Shown one piece after another: positions 1 through 8,351 of a stretch of 64,000 nt of DNA. How positions within the stretch are numbered: the first letter of the stretch is position 1; each line of letters opens with the position of its first letter. The DNA comes from Lysinibacillus fusiformis (lineage in GTDB: Bacteria > Bacillota > Bacilli > Bacillales_A > Planococcaceae). The stretch covers positions 62,001 to 126,000 of the forward strand of contig JASENG010000012.1 of the NCBI GenBank assembly GCA_030027265.1. Reading direction: 5' to 3'. A program made the translations under genes and the position numbers. The notes beneath the pieces were generated by a model. That model had not been told where the DNA came from and did no database searches. It saw only the letters and a program-made list of their open reading frames with translations.

Positions 1-490
1 AGTTTTGAGGCAAAAAGCTAATAGTACGGCCAACGTTTTCATTTGTCTGCAACATAATCGTTCCAGATTCCGCCAGTGTCATATCGCTAATTACAATACC
101 GATATTTGTTTTTTCTGCTGCTTTCTTGTTTTTATCCAATAGGGCAGGCTGCCATTTGAAGGTATCAGGTTGCGACTGTAAAAAAGAATCGATTTGCAAT
201 TCATTAAATCTCTCATCATTGGAATAGATGATGGAGCCTTTTCCATAACCCTGTATGACTTCTTCTAGTGTTTGGGCTAGTGAAGGAATCGAACAGACTT
301 TAACTTCTGTATGGATATTCTCACAGTGCTCGATTAGTATTTCTACTAGTTCGTCTTTCGTTGCGCCTTTTAACACCTCATGCTGGGGCTGATGATTCCA
401 TGAAATGATAGGTTTATCAGTAAGTGATTTGCTTCGGCCTAATTTTTTGGCAATATTTTCGAGGAATGCAGCCCGATTATGAACGGTCAT
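1..490 (-). CDS. lutC: Lactate utilization protein C (LutC), partial at left edge
   Basis: LutC is the third protein of the LutABC complex that oxidises L-lactate to pyruvate in the cytoplasm. The frame reads [20 protein letters not shown] and later contains the family-like stretch [16 protein letters not shown]. It runs off position 1, so about the last third is missing. The ATG at 490-488 sits downstream of GGAGGATCCAACC, a good ribosome site. The start overlaps the end of lutB by 14 bases, which suggests translational coupling. Identity rests on the N-terminal half plus operon context and is secure. Confidence 0.93.
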   Translation of the reverse strand, partial: MTVHNRAAFLENIAKKLGRSKSLTDKPIISWNHQPQHEVLKGATKDELVEILIEHCENIHTEVKVCSIPSLAQTLEEVIQGYGKGSIIYSNDERFNELQIDSFLQSQPDTFKWQPALLDKNKKAAEKTNIGIVISDMTLAESGTIMLQTNENVGRTISFLPQN

Positions 491-1916
491 GGTTGGATCC
501 TCCTTTACTTCTTTTTTCAAACCAATCTCTGAATCTTTCTTTTTCAGGTGAAGGGAAGTCACGATAATCCGTCCATTGTTTTAAAGGGCCGGGTCCTTTT
601 TTGATTTTCTCTTCGTTTACAAATGGTTTCATAACAGTAGAAGCCACTTTTGACCCTAATTTATAAACTGAACTTTTGCCCGTACCAAAGCCAAATGCCT
701 GCATTAAAGCAGTTTCACTAATGGGTGCACGACCCTCTTTTTCGACGATTACCTCTCGATGCTTATGCAATAATTCATGAAGGGGGATTTTTACTGGACA
801 TACCTCTGTACAAGCACCACATAAGGTAGAGGCGTAAGGTAATTCTTTATAATCGTCATAGCCGCCAAGCAAAGGGGATAGGACAGCGCCTATTGGGCCA
901 GAGTAAATGGAACCGTAAGAATGGCCACCAATATGACGATAAACGGGACACGTATTTATACAAGCCGCACAGCGGATACATTGCAAGATGGATTGGAACT
1001 CTCCACCCAGTATAGAGGAACGCCCATTATCTACAATAACAAGGTGAAACTCTTCAGGGCCATCTACTTCAATGGTTTTTTTGGGTCCAGTTAAAACTGT
1101 TATATAGCTCGTCAATTTTTGGCCTACTGCACTTCTTGTCAGCATGCTAACGAGCACCTCCATCTCTTCGAAGGTAGGCACTAGACGTTCCATCCCCATA
1201 ACTGTAATTTGCGTTTTAGGCAATGCAGTTACTAAATCTGCGTTTCCCTCATTTGTTACTAAGCAAATAGAGCCAGTTTCCGCCACAGCAAAATTGCAGC
1301 CAGTAATTCCAATATCGGCAGTTAGAAACTCCTCGCGTAAAATTTTCCGGGCGTGCAAGGCGAGCTCCTCGGGCTTGGAGGAATTTGTATAAGCGGTTTT
1401 ATCGGCAAATACATCTTTGATTTGATTCCTGTTTTTGTGCAGGGCGGGAGCAATGATATGTGAGGGTGGATCATGATCATCAAGCTGTAATATATATTCA
1501 CCTAAATCGGTTTCGACTACAGAACAACCGATTGCTTCCAAATGTGTATTTAAATTTATTTCTTCTGTGACCATCGATTTAGATTTTACTATTTTTTTCG
1601 CTTCTTTTTGTTTTGCGATGGAAGTAATATAGTTCGCTGCTTCCTCCTCTGTTTGAGCAAAAAACACATGACCGCCACGTTCTGCAATATTTTCACTTAG
1701 TTCATATAAGTAATAGTCGAGATATTCTAGAACATGCTTCCTTATTTCTTCACCGTGGTTTCGCCATTCTTCCCAATTTCCCAATTGTTGTGCTGCGATA
1801 CTTCTTCGTGATTGAAGTCTTGATTGAGCAGAGGCAACGGCATTTCTCATTAATTCATCTTTTAAATTTGTTTCTAATCTATCAGTAAATTTATCATTCG
1901 ATATTTTCATTGGCAT
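477..1916 (-). CDS. lutB: Lactate utilization iron-sulfur protein LutB
   Basis: LutB is the iron-sulfur subunit of the LutABC lactate oxidation system. The 479-residue protein has the LutB/LldF layout: a DUF162-type domain of about 280 residues, then two ferredoxin-like cysteine clusters, [12 protein letters not shown] and CGACTEVCP, for 4Fe-4S centres, then a C-terminal tail. The start ATG follows AGGGGGCC by five bases. It lies 27 bases after lutA and overlaps lutC. The full-length match to the B. subtilis pattern leaves little doubt. Confidence 0.96.
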   Translation of the reverse strand: MPMKISNDKFTDRLETNLKDELMRNAVASAQSRLQSRRSIAAQQLGNWEEWRNHGEEIRKHVLEYLDYYLYELSENIAERGGHVFFAQTEEEAANYITSIAKQKEAKKIVKSKSMVTEEINLNTHLEAIGCSVVETDLGEYILQLDDHDPPSHIIAPALHKNRNQIKDVFADKTAYTNSSKPEELALHARKILREEFLTADIGITGCNFAVAETGSICLVTNEGNADLVTALPKTQITVMGMERLVPTFEEMEVLVSMLTRSAVGQKLTSYITVLTGPKKTIEVDGPEEFHLVIVDNGRSSILGGEFQSILQCIRCAACINTCPVYRHIGGHSYGSIYSGPIGAVLSPLLGGYDDYKELPYASTLCGACTEVCPVKIPLHELLHKHREVIVEKEGRAPISETALMQAFGFGTGKSSVYKLGSKVASTVMKPFVNEEKIKKGPGPLKQWTDYRDFPSPEKERFRDWFEKRSKGGSNHDRS

Positions 1917-1943
1917 AAGTAGGCCCCCTAAAAGATTAATAAA

Positions 1944-2660
1944 CTAATGAGAATTTAGAACTTCTGCGATATGCATGGTTTGCACATTTAGATCTTTGCG
2001 ATTAATACGACCACCGATATTCATTAAGCAGCCTGCATCAGAGCCAATTAAATAGTGTGCCCCTGTTTGTTGAACGGTGGAGACTTTTTCATCAACCATC
2101 TGTTTGGAGATTTGCCCCATTTTTACTGAGAATGTTCCACCAAATCCACAACAGTTTTCCTTTAGCGGCAACTCAATCAATTCAAGACCCTCTACATTTT
2201 GAAGGAGTGTTTTAGGTGCGTTTCTTACTTGCAAAAGTCTTGTCATATGACAGGAAGGATGATATGTTGCTGTTCCGTTTAGCTTCGCTCCGACATTTTC
2301 AATTTTCAGAACATCGACGATAAATTGAGTCAGTTCATACGTTCTGCTTGAAACAGCTTTTGCCCGTTCCCTCCATATGTCGTCATGTACAAAGATCTGT
2401 TCATAGTCTTTGATCATATTGGCGCATGAACCGGAAGGGCAGACAATATATTCTGCATTTTCAAAGGTGCGAATAGTATTTTTCATCGCTTCCTTGGAAA
2501 CCTTTACATAGCCGCTATTATAAGCTGGCTGACCACAGCAGGTTTGTGCTTTTGGAAAATCAATTACACAATCTAGACGTTCCAGCAGTTCAACTGTACT
2601 TTTTCCAATTTCACTTTGAAACATATCGACTAAACAGGTCGCAAATAATGAAACTTTCAA
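1944..2660 (-). CDS. lutA: Lactate utilization protein A (LutA)
   Basis: LutA carries paired cysteine-rich CCG domains of the heterodisulfide-reductase type and is thought to pass electrons from lactate oxidation. Two CCG motifs are visible: [10 protein letters not shown] near residue 42 and CCGFGG near residue 172. The first possible ATG at 2666 abuts the GGGGGG ribosome site with no spacer. The TTG two codons later has a six-base spacer and gives a protein starting MKVSLF and 238 residues long, as in B. subtilis, so TTG at 2660 is preferred. It is the first gene of lutABC. Confidence 0.95.
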   Translation of the reverse strand: MKVSLFATCLVDMFQSEIGKSTVELLERLDCVIDFPKAQTCCGQPAYNSGYVKVSKEAMKNTIRTFENAEYIVCPSGSCANMIKDYEQIFVHDDIWRERAKAVSSRTYELTQFIVDVLKIENVGAKLNGTATYHPSCHMTRLLQVRNAPKTLLQNVEGLELIELPLKENCCGFGGTFSVKMGQISKQMVDEKVSTVQQTGAHYLIGSDAGCLMNIGGRINRKDLNVQTMHIAEVLNSH

Positions 2661-2698
2661 AAACATCCCCCCATCAAATTCATTTACAATTTATGTTA

Positions 2699-2727
2699 AT
2701 TATACTCAACTGCTCATCTGATGACTA
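2699..2727 (-). promoter_or_regulatory. lutABC promoter with LutR-type operator
   Basis: On the minus strand a TATAAT -10 box occupies 2704-2699 upstream of lutA. The perfect inverted repeat TCATCTGATGA at 2714-2724 overlaps the weak -35 region (TAGTCA). It fits the TCATC-N-GATGA site that I recall being proposed for B. subtilis LutR. Repression by a GntR protein bound across the -35 is inferred. Confidence 0.6.
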
Positions 2728-2740
2728 GTATATATAAGCA

Positions 2741-3488
2741 TTAGATAGAGTATTTTTGATAATTCGAGAAATAATCACTTTCCAGGTGAATAGATAGAAG
2801 TGCCTCTACAGTCGATAAATGCTTTGCCATAGATTTTCTAGCAAGCTGTGAATCTTGTTTTTCAATTGCATGGGAAAATTTCTAGATGTTCTTGGTGAAG
2901 CTGCAATAATGCATTCTTATTCGTGTGGGAAAGCAGTTCTCTTGTTTGGATAATCTGTTGGGCAATTGTATTTGAGACGTTTTGCAGCATGGTGACTAAA
3001 AGACTATTATTTGCAGCTTCCGAGATTGTTCTATGAAATAAAATATCAGCTTCGCCACTAATATTTGCCTCATAAACGGATTGCTCCATGTCATGCAGCG
3101 TTTCGCGCAAAGTGTTAATATGAGTTTCCGTCCTGTAATTTGCTGCATTTTCTATTAAGCCAAGTTCAAGAATCTTACGAATTTCAAAGATGTTTTTAGT
3201 TTGTTGTTTGTCAAAAAGAAGTGAGCTTGGTATGTGAAATTGAATATCTTCAGCACTGTAATTGCGTACAAAAGTACCCTCTCCATGCCGGATTTCCAAC
3301 ATTCCTTTTGCTTGCAAGGATGTTAGAGCTTCTCGAACAGCAGATCGTCCAACGTCAAAATGCTTGGCTAATTGTTCAACGGATTCAATTTTCTCACCAG
3401 GGTGAAGCTGTTCACTTATAATTTGTTGTTCAATAATATCTGCTACTTGCTCATAAAGCTTTTTAGGTTTTACCTTTTTATAGTGCAT
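2741..3488 (-). pseudogene. lutR: GntR/FadR-family regulator LutR, frameshifted near the C-terminus
   Basis: This is the likely repressor of lutABC. The open frame encodes 208 residues: a GntR winged helix (about 8-75, with VGRSAVREALTSLQAKGML) and most of an FCD ligand-binding domain. It stops at 2862 after HQEHLEIFPCN. Removing one base in the TTTTCCC run near 2872-2878 restores a clean frame, HAIEKQDSQLARKSMAKHL and onward, ending at TAA 2743-2741. That is the normal last FCD helix and gives about 248 residues, the family length. The gene is therefore either a real frameshift mutant or has a one-base sequence error. The ATG at 3488 begins the GntR domain at the usual place. Confidence 0.8.
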
Positions 3489-3583
3489 ATGAAAAATACC
3501 TTTCTATCATTCTTGATTTAATATATTTATTTTTTCAAACGCCTTTTTAGAACTGAAAAAACAGCTCGAATAATTGAACGGTC

Positions 3584-3625
3584 AGACTGTAGACAAACTC
3601 GAAATTTCGAGTTTGTCTACAGTCT
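3584..3625. repeat. Perfect 42-base palindrome inside the IS1182-like element
   Basis: Positions 3584-3604 are the exact reverse complement of 3605-3625 (core GAAATTTC), and a short T tract follows. It would form a 21-bp hairpin in RNA from either strand. It may insulate the element from outside transcription or terminate readthrough. Confidence 0.9.
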
Positions 3626-3825
3626 TTTCTCTTTTAAAATAAAATTAAAAGCTTTTGAAATAGAGTTAGTTGATTTCCGTTTCGACGGACGCTTTCCGCG
3701 GACGTGGCCCAATCCTCCTCATCGCTTTGCTCCTGCGGGGTATCGGTCTTCACGCTTTTCCCGCAGGAGTCGCCGCCTACACTACAATCAACTCCTTTCT
3801 AAATAAATGTCTGAGGTGAATGGAT

Positions 3826-3933
3826 ATGATGTCAAAAAAAATAAATGAACGGGATCAAATTGAGATGATAACTATTGATCAACTTGTGCCACCGAATCAT
3901 CTTGTTAGAAATTACAAAAGGCCTTCAGAATGA
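3826..3933 (+). pseudogene. Truncated IS1182-family transposase N-terminus (36 codons)
   Basis: ATG at 3826 starts MMSKKINERDQIEMITIDQ, followed by LVPPNHLVRN, then diverges and stops after KRPSE. The part from QIEMITIDQLVPPNHLVRK is the characteristic start of IS1182-family transposases. The catalytic remainder is absent, and the reading runs directly into the element's 3' hairpin. It cannot be active, but related full-length copies elsewhere in the genome could mobilise the element in trans. Confidence 0.75.
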
Positions 3934-3959
3934 GACCATTCTGAAGACCTTTTGTCGAC

Positions 3960-3992
3960 AATCTGACCGTTCGAATAATCGAGCGGTTTTTA
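3960..3992 (+). terminator. Hairpin plus T-run at right end of the IS1182-like element
   Basis: CCGTTCGA-ATAA-TCGAGCGG is followed by TTTTT, so the right terminal repeat can act as a plus-strand Rho-independent terminator. On the minus strand the left terminal repeat has an equivalent hairpin and T-run. Confidence 0.5.
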
Positions 3993-4004
3993 AATTATGA
4001 TTGA

Positions 4005-5396
4005 TTATTCCGCGTTCGGATAAATCATTTTCTTCGGATCAATGTATTCATTGAACTGTTCTTCTGTTAAGAGGCCTAGGGAAAGGGCAGCATCTTTTAA
4101 TGTCGTACCATCCTTATGAGCCTTTTTCGCGATTTTGGCTGCATTTTCGTAGCCAATATAAGGATTTAACGCTGTGACAAGCATTAAGGAATTTTCAAGA
4201 TTTCGTTCAAGAACCTCTTTGTTTGGCTCGATACCGATTGCACAATTATCGTTGAAGGACTTCATTGAATCTGCAAGAAGACGGGCGGATTGCAGGAAGT
4301 TATAGATAATCACGGGTTTAAAGACATTTAACTCGAAGTTGCCTTGTGAAGCGGCAAAGGCAATTGTTGCATCATTTCCGACAACTTGTGTAACAACCAT
4401 TGTCATTGCTTCGCTTTGAGTAGGATTTACTTTGCCGGGCATGATGGAACTTCCTGGCTCGTTTTCTGGAATCGTGATTTCCCCAATCCCACTGCGGGGA
4501 CCACTTGCCAGCCAGCGAACATCATTGGCAATTTTCATTAAATCCACTGCAAGCGCCTTTAGTGCACCGTGGGCTGACACGATTTCGTCATGGCTTGTCA
4601 GCGCATGGAATTTGTTTTCCGAAGATTTGAAGTTTTGACCTGTTAAGGAACTGATTTCTTCTGCTACCATGTCGCCAAATTTAGGATGGGCATTGATTCC
4701 TGTACCAACTGCAGTTCCGCCAATAGCAAGGTCTTTCAAAAATTGTGTATTTACCATGATCATTTTTTCAGATTTCACGAGCATATGATGCCAGCCGCTA
4801 ATTTCCTGGCCTAAAGTAAGAGGCGTTGCATCCTGAAGATGAGTACGGCCGATTTTAATAATATCGTTAAAAGCGTCCATTTTTTCTTTTAAAGTAGCTT
4901 TTAATAATTGAAGACGAGGCATTAAATAGTTTTCAACGATTTCTACCGCCGCAATATGCAATGCAGTAGGGAATGTGTCATTCGAGCTTTGTGATTTATT
5001 GACATCATCATTGGGATGAATGCGTTCTGAACTTCCTTGTTCTTCAAGCATCTGGTTTGCGCGGAATGCGATTACTTCATTTACATTCATATTCGATTGT
5101 GTACCACTACCTGTTTGCCAAACAACAAGAGGGAATTCATCATCCCATTTACCAGCTAGAATTTCATCGCTGGCTGCAACAATTGCGTCTGCCTTTAGGT
5201 CTGAAAGCTTGCCGAGTTTTTTGTTTGCAAGAGCAGCGGATTTTTTTAAGATGGCAAAAGCGTGTATAATTTCAATCGGCATTTTTTCTGTACCAATTTG
5301 GAAATTCTCTCTGCTTCTTTGCGTTTGAGCTCCCCAAAGTTTATCAGCCGGTACGCGTACCTCACCTAGTGTATCTTTTTCAATTCGAAATTCCAT
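4005..5396 (-). CDS. fumC: Class II fumarate hydratase (FumC)
   Basis: FumC reversibly hydrates fumarate to L-malate in the TCA cycle. It is a homotetrameric, iron-independent cytoplasmic enzyme. The 463-residue protein is full length for the family. Visible hallmarks are the [10 protein letters not shown] segment near residue 98, [10 protein letters not shown] near 185 and the superfamily signature [13 protein letters not shown] near 315. The start ATG follows AAAGGAGAGTTGATAGA. It stands alone between the IS1182-like element and its own promoter. Its promoter contains a perfect Fur box, so it is probably induced under iron limitation. Confidence 0.97.
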   Translation of the reverse strand: MEFRIEKDTLGEVRVPADKLWGAQTQRSRENFQIGTEKMPIEIIHAFAILKKSAALANKKLGKLSDLKADAIVAASDEILAGKWDDEFPLVVWQTGSGTQSNMNVNEVIAFRANQMLEEQGSSERIHPNDDVNKSQSSNDTFPTALHIAAVEIVENYLMPRLQLLKATLKEKMDAFNDIIKIGRTHLQDATPLTLGQEISGWHHMLVKSEKMIMVNTQFLKDLAIGGTAVGTGINAHPKFGDMVAEEISSLTGQNFKSSENKFHALTSHDEIVSAHGALKALAVDLMKIANDVRWLASGPRSGIGEITIPENEPGSSIMPGKVNPTQSEAMTMVVTQVVGNDATIAFAASQGNFELNVFKPVIIYNFLQSARLLADSMKSFNDNCAIGIEPNKEVLERNLENSLMLVTALNPYIGYENAAKIAKKAHKDGTTLKDAALSLGLLTEEQFNEYIDPKKMIYPNAE

Positions 5397-5459
5397 TCTA
5401 TCAACTCTCCTTTAATCATATATATGTATGCTATACCCAAAATTAGAAGTCAAAATAGT

Positions 5460-5490
5460 AAATGGCAAACCTCTAATAGATTTGCCATTT
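5460..5490. promoter_or_regulatory. Hairpin in the fumC leader
   Basis: AAATGGCAAA (5460-5469) pairs perfectly with TTTGCCATTT (5481-5490) around an 11-base loop. It lies within the predicted 5' untranslated region of fumC, about 65 bases before its start. On the minus strand it is followed by a weak T-rich stretch, so it may be an attenuator or a stability hairpin. Confidence 0.5.
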
Positions 5491-5547
5491 TCCATCATAT
5501 TTATTCGAGAAGTCTGAGGGGTTCGTCTCGAAAGAGTAACAATATAC

Positions 5548-5580
5548 GATAATGATAATCATTATCAATTAAATTGTCAA
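5548..5580 (-). promoter_or_regulatory. fumC promoter overlapped by a perfect Fur box
   Basis: Positions 5548-5566 read GATAATGATAATCATTATC, identical to the classical 19-base Fur consensus. On the minus strand TTGACA (5580-5575) and TATCAT (5557-5552) are 17 bases apart, which makes a good sigma-A promoter directed at fumC. The Fur box covers the -10 and spacer, so iron-loaded Fur should block transcription. The rest of the 5397-5760 gap is AT-rich and holds the yeeE upstream region, where I see no convincing promoter. Confidence 0.8.
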
Positions 5581-5760
5581 CATTTTTCAAATAATCTATT
5601 CGCAATTTTTAAAAATAATTATAAATGTAAAAATGAACCTAAAACACATGGCTTATGAACTATTTATATTTTTGTATACAAAAAAACCATTGAAATAATA
5701 GTAATTGTTAATGTAATATAATCATATCAATTTACTAAGAATTTAATAGGGAGTGAGATT

Positions 5761-6834
5761 GTGACTTACATGATAATTACCGGACTACTTTGTGGAGCAT
5801 TACTTGGCTTTGTTATGCAAAGAGGGCGTTTTTGTTTAACAGGTGGATTCCGTGATATGTATATAGCAAAAAATAACCGCATGTTTTATGCATTGTTAAT
5901 CGCCATTGCAGTGCAAAGCGTCGGTGTATTTTTACTTATAGATTTAGGTGTATTTGAATATTCTGCTGGTTCGTTACCAATTCTTTCGGTCATTATAGGA
6001 TCGTTTATTTTCGGAATTGGGATTATTCTTGCGGGAGGCTGTGCAACAGGTACATGGTATCGAGCGGGGGAAGGCTTGATTGGTAGCTGGATTGCGTTAG
6101 CTGGTTATATGTTAATGAGTACTATGATGAAGTCGGGTGTTTTTGCATCATTCAATCAACAGGCGCAGGCAAGTGCTGTACTGCCTACAAACTCGATTGC
6201 AGAGACATTTGGCATTAACCATTGGGCAGTAATACTTCCATTTGTAGCGATAGTAGGGTTTATTGTCTATAAACAATTAACAAAACCAAAAGTGGTCATT
6301 CCGTCTTTAAAAGCAAAACGCACTGGGTTGGCACATATTTTATTTGAAAAACGTTGGCATCCATTTGTAACAGCTTCTTTAATCGGTCTAATTGCTTTTA
6401 TTGCGTGGCCATTAAGTGCAGCGACAGGCCGTGTGTTTGGTTTAGGAATTACAACGCCATCAGCGAATATTCTTCAATATTTAACAACAGGTGATGAAGG
6501 AACTCTTAACTGGGGCGTGTTCTTAGTTTTAGGAATTTTTGCAGGATCATTTATCGCTGCGAAAGCAAGTAGAGAATTCCGTTTCAGAATGCCGGATGTT
6601 AAAACAGGAATCAATAGCTTTGTCGGCGGTAATTTAATGGGTGTTGGTGCAAGTCTTGCCGGAGGCTGCTCGATCGGGAACGGTTTAGTAATGACTGCGA
6701 TGATGACTTGGCAGGGATGGATTGGTCTTGTATTTATGATTTTAGGTACTTGGACAGCATCATACTTTGTATTTGTTCGTCCTCGCCAAAAAGCGAAGGC
6801 TGCAAAATTAAAAGAACAAGTAACACCTGCATAA
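5761..6834 (+). CDS. YeeE/YedE family sulfur-compound transporter (TsuA-like)
   Basis: This is an integral membrane protein of the YeeE/YedE family, whose characterised members import thiosulfate. The 357 residues form roughly nine to ten hydrophobic helices. Conserved family cysteine loops are visible: RGRFCLTGGFRD near residue 22, GGCATGTWYRAGEG near 97 and GGCSIGNG near 302. The start is GTG at 5761 after GGGAGTGAGATT. It is followed 41 bases later by a TusA-like gene, the usual TsuA-TsuB pairing in which the transporter hands sulfur to the small thiol protein. Confidence 0.9.
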   Translation: MTYMIITGLLCGALLGFVMQRGRFCLTGGFRDMYIAKNNRMFYALLIAIAVQSVGVFLLIDLGVFEYSAGSLPILSVIIGSFIFGIGIILAGGCATGTWYRAGEGLIGSWIALAGYMLMSTMMKSGVFASFNQQAQASAVLPTNSIAETFGINHWAVILPFVAIVGFIVYKQLTKPKVVIPSLKAKRTGLAHILFEKRWHPFVTASLIGLIAFIAWPLSAATGRVFGLGITTPSANILQYLTTGDEGTLNWGVFLVLGIFAGSFIAAKASREFRFRMPDVKTGINSFVGGNLMGVGASLAGGCSIGNGLVMTAMMTWQGWIGLVFMILGTWTASYFVFVRPRQKAKAAKLKEQVTPA

Positions 6835-6875
6835 AGCTTAGGAAAAGATAAGATAAGATAAGAGGAGGATATGAT

Positions 6876-7100
6876 ATGCAAAAAACATTAGAAGTAAAAG
6901 GAATGGTTTGTCCATTTCCTTTAATAGAAGCGCAAAATGCAATAGAAGAAATGCACTCCGGGGATGTACTGGTAGTGGAATTTGACTGTACGCAAGGAAC
7001 AGAGTCAATACCAACTTGGGCAGCAGAAGCAGGGCATACTGTTACAAATTTTGAACAGTTAGATGAAGCTTCTTGGACGATTTCAATTCAAAAGAAATAA
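6876..7100 (+). CDS. TusA-like sulfurtransferase (TsuB/SirA family)
   Basis: This 74-residue cytoplasmic sulfur carrier belongs to the TusA/SirA fold. The active CPxP motif appears as CPFP at residues 12-15 in GMVCPFPLIEAQNA, so the persulfide cysteine is present. A second typical region, VVEFDCTQGTESIPTWA, follows. The start ATG has AGAGGAGGATATGAT before it. It forms an operon with the upstream YeeE-family transporter, and together they probably import and relay sulfur. The terminator follows at once. Confidence 0.92.
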   Translation: MQKTLEVKGMVCPFPLIEAQNAIEEMHSGDVLVVEFDCTQGTESIPTWAAEAGHTVTNFEQLDEASWTISIQKK

Positions 7101-7108
7101 TATAATTT

Positions 7109-7160
7109 AAACACCGCTTGAAGCGAAGCCCTTTGGCCATTCGTACAAAGCGGTGTTTTT
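7109..7160 (+). terminator. Terminator of the YeeE/TusA operon
   Basis: AAACACCGCTT pairs with AAGCGGTGTTT around a loop of about 28 bases and is followed by a T-run. It lies nine bases after the tusA-like stop. Confidence 0.85.
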
Positions 7161-7192
7161 AATTGGTATTCACCTTATTGTCACCTCAAAAT

Positions 7193-7501
7193 TTAAACAA
7201 TTTTCACATAGAAGTCTTGACCGACTAAGCTCCCGACATTCATATTTTTCATATTTTGATAGTAGTTCACAATACTCTTTGCAAGCCCTGCATGCCCATT
7301 TAAATAAGTTCCTGGAGCAATTTTCTTCCCCGGATTATGGAATTCAAAATAAAGCTTCGTATCATGGGACATACTCTCCAAAATTCCTACAAAATCATCA
7401 TAAGGAATGTGGACTCCCCGAGTGTACATACACTCTCTTCTGTACGTATCATGTGATACGTTAATTGGTTTTGGTTCTCTGACAAATTTAATTTGTTCCA
7501 T
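7193..7501 (-). CDS. Hypothetical protein, 102 residues
   Basis: I do not recognise this family. The protein is soluble, rich in aromatic residues and moderately basic, with no signal peptide or membrane segment (MEQIKFVREPKPINVSHDTY at the start). A strong ribosome site AAAGGAGATGATGCT precedes the ATG, which supports this frame over the overlapping open frame on the other strand. It stands alone, converging on the YeeE/TusA operon. Function unknown. Confidence 0.65.
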   Translation of the reverse strand: MEQIKFVREPKPINVSHDTYRRECMYTRGVHIPYDDFVGILESMSHDTKLYFEFHNPGKKIAPGTYLNGHAGLAKSIVNYYQNMKNMNVGSLVGQDFYVKIV

Positions 7502-7710
7502 AGCATCATCTCCTTTAAGTAAATTATATGGGTTTCATATCATTATAACAAAAATTGATTAAAATGTCAGAAAATTTAATCAATATTTTTCAGTTTTTAA
7601 AAATGAATTATGAATGCTTGAAAAAGCAAGAAGGGTAAAGAAAAGAAGAAGCTTTATTTGAGGAACAATAGGTACCATCATCAACAAACACTATTCGCGA
7701 AAAAATGATG

Positions 7711-8262
7711 CTACCAATCATCTCTTTGCATTTCCTCTGCGATAGATTGTAGATCATACGCATTAATTTCTATAATCCTATAGTTATGCTGATTCTCATA
7801 CTTTTGTGCAAGTTTTTTCACGTATTTCGGAGATCCTTCGTTATCCTCATCATAAACAAGAAGCATTCCATCGGTGTTCTGAATTATAAACTTGTCCTTT
7901 TCGATAAATTGCCAAGGAGCTTCATAAGGTCTTTTCGTTACGCTTGTGACAAAGTCGGCTTTCGAAACGATATAATGATACTTTTGCTGTTTTTGTTCAT
8001 TCCAGTTCTTCTCTTGCTCTAAAAAGGGTGTAATAATTGAATACTTTAAATTAGGATATTTATCTTTCAAATCAATTATGACTTCTGCTGCCCAGGTTTC
8101 GACCCCTTGCTGTCCACTAATCACTACCCATTCCAGTCCTTCATCAAACAAATTTCTTAATTCATTTTCGATTGCTTTTTTAATAATCGGTATGCCGGGG
8201 TGCTTATCATTAAAAATTCCGAGTTCATGGGGGCGGTACCCAGAGATATAAATTGTTTGCAT
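7711..8262 (-). CDS. YpsA/DUF1273 family protein (SLOG fold)
   Basis: This 183-residue cytoplasmic protein is of the YpsA type, a Rossmann-like SLOG family; B. subtilis YpsA influences cell division. The N-terminus IYISGYRPHELGIF and the glycine-rich VVISGQQGVETWAAEV near residue 47 are the family's nucleotide-site features, and FVTSVTKRPYEAPWQF follows near residue 103. The start ATG has AAGGAGCTATCTAT before it. In B. subtilis ypsA neighbours gpsB, but here it does not. The family call is confident and the ligand is unknown. Confidence 0.85.
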   Translation of the reverse strand: MQTIYISGYRPHELGIFNDKHPGIPIIKKAIENELRNLFDEGLEWVVISGQQGVETWAAEVIIDLKDKYPNLKYSIITPFLEQEKNWNEQKQQKYHYIVSKADFVTSVTKRPYEAPWQFIEKDKFIIQNTDGMLLVYDEDNEGSPKYVKKLAQKYENQHNYRIIEINAYDLQSIAEEMQRDDW

Positions 8263-8300
8263 ATAGATAGCTCCTTCTTTTCTTTTCTTTATCTTAACGT

Positions 8301-8336
8301 AAAAAAGAGACTATCCGAAATTATTCGAACAGCCTC
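8301..8336 (-). terminator. Terminator of rocD
   Basis: On the minus strand GAGGCTGTTCGA pairs with TTCGGATAGTCTC (two wobble or mismatched positions) and is followed by TTTTTT. It lies 16 bases after the rocD stop. Confidence 0.75.
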
Positions 8337-8351
8337 TTCAAAAAGAAAGGT

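Larger units (their letters stand above)
3556..3992. mobile_element. IS1182-like internally deleted element (MITE-type) with long terminal inverted repeats
   Basis: The ends are imperfect inverted repeats of about 41 bases. The left end (3556-3597) contains GCTCGAATAATTGAACGG and the right end (3952-3992) reads GCTCGATTATTCGAACGG on the other strand. Both continue GTCAGA(C/T)TGT(A/C)GACAAA. Inside are a perfect 42-base palindrome (3584-3625), a GC-rich repeat (about 3670-3800) of a type common between Bacillales genes, and the first codons of a transposase. The gene's middle has been deleted. The element separates lutR from fumC and each end can fold as an outward terminator. Confidence 0.75.

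Noticed and set aside
1144-1392. Open frame of 82 codons on the plus strand inside lutB
   Set aside because: Antisense shadow of a clear gene, no ribosome site and no protein-like pattern.
7153-7464. Plus-strand open frame of 103 codons opposite the 102-residue hypothetical gene
   Set aside because: No ribosome site; it begins inside the terminator of the YeeE/TusA operon, whereas the opposite frame has a strong AAAGGAG site.
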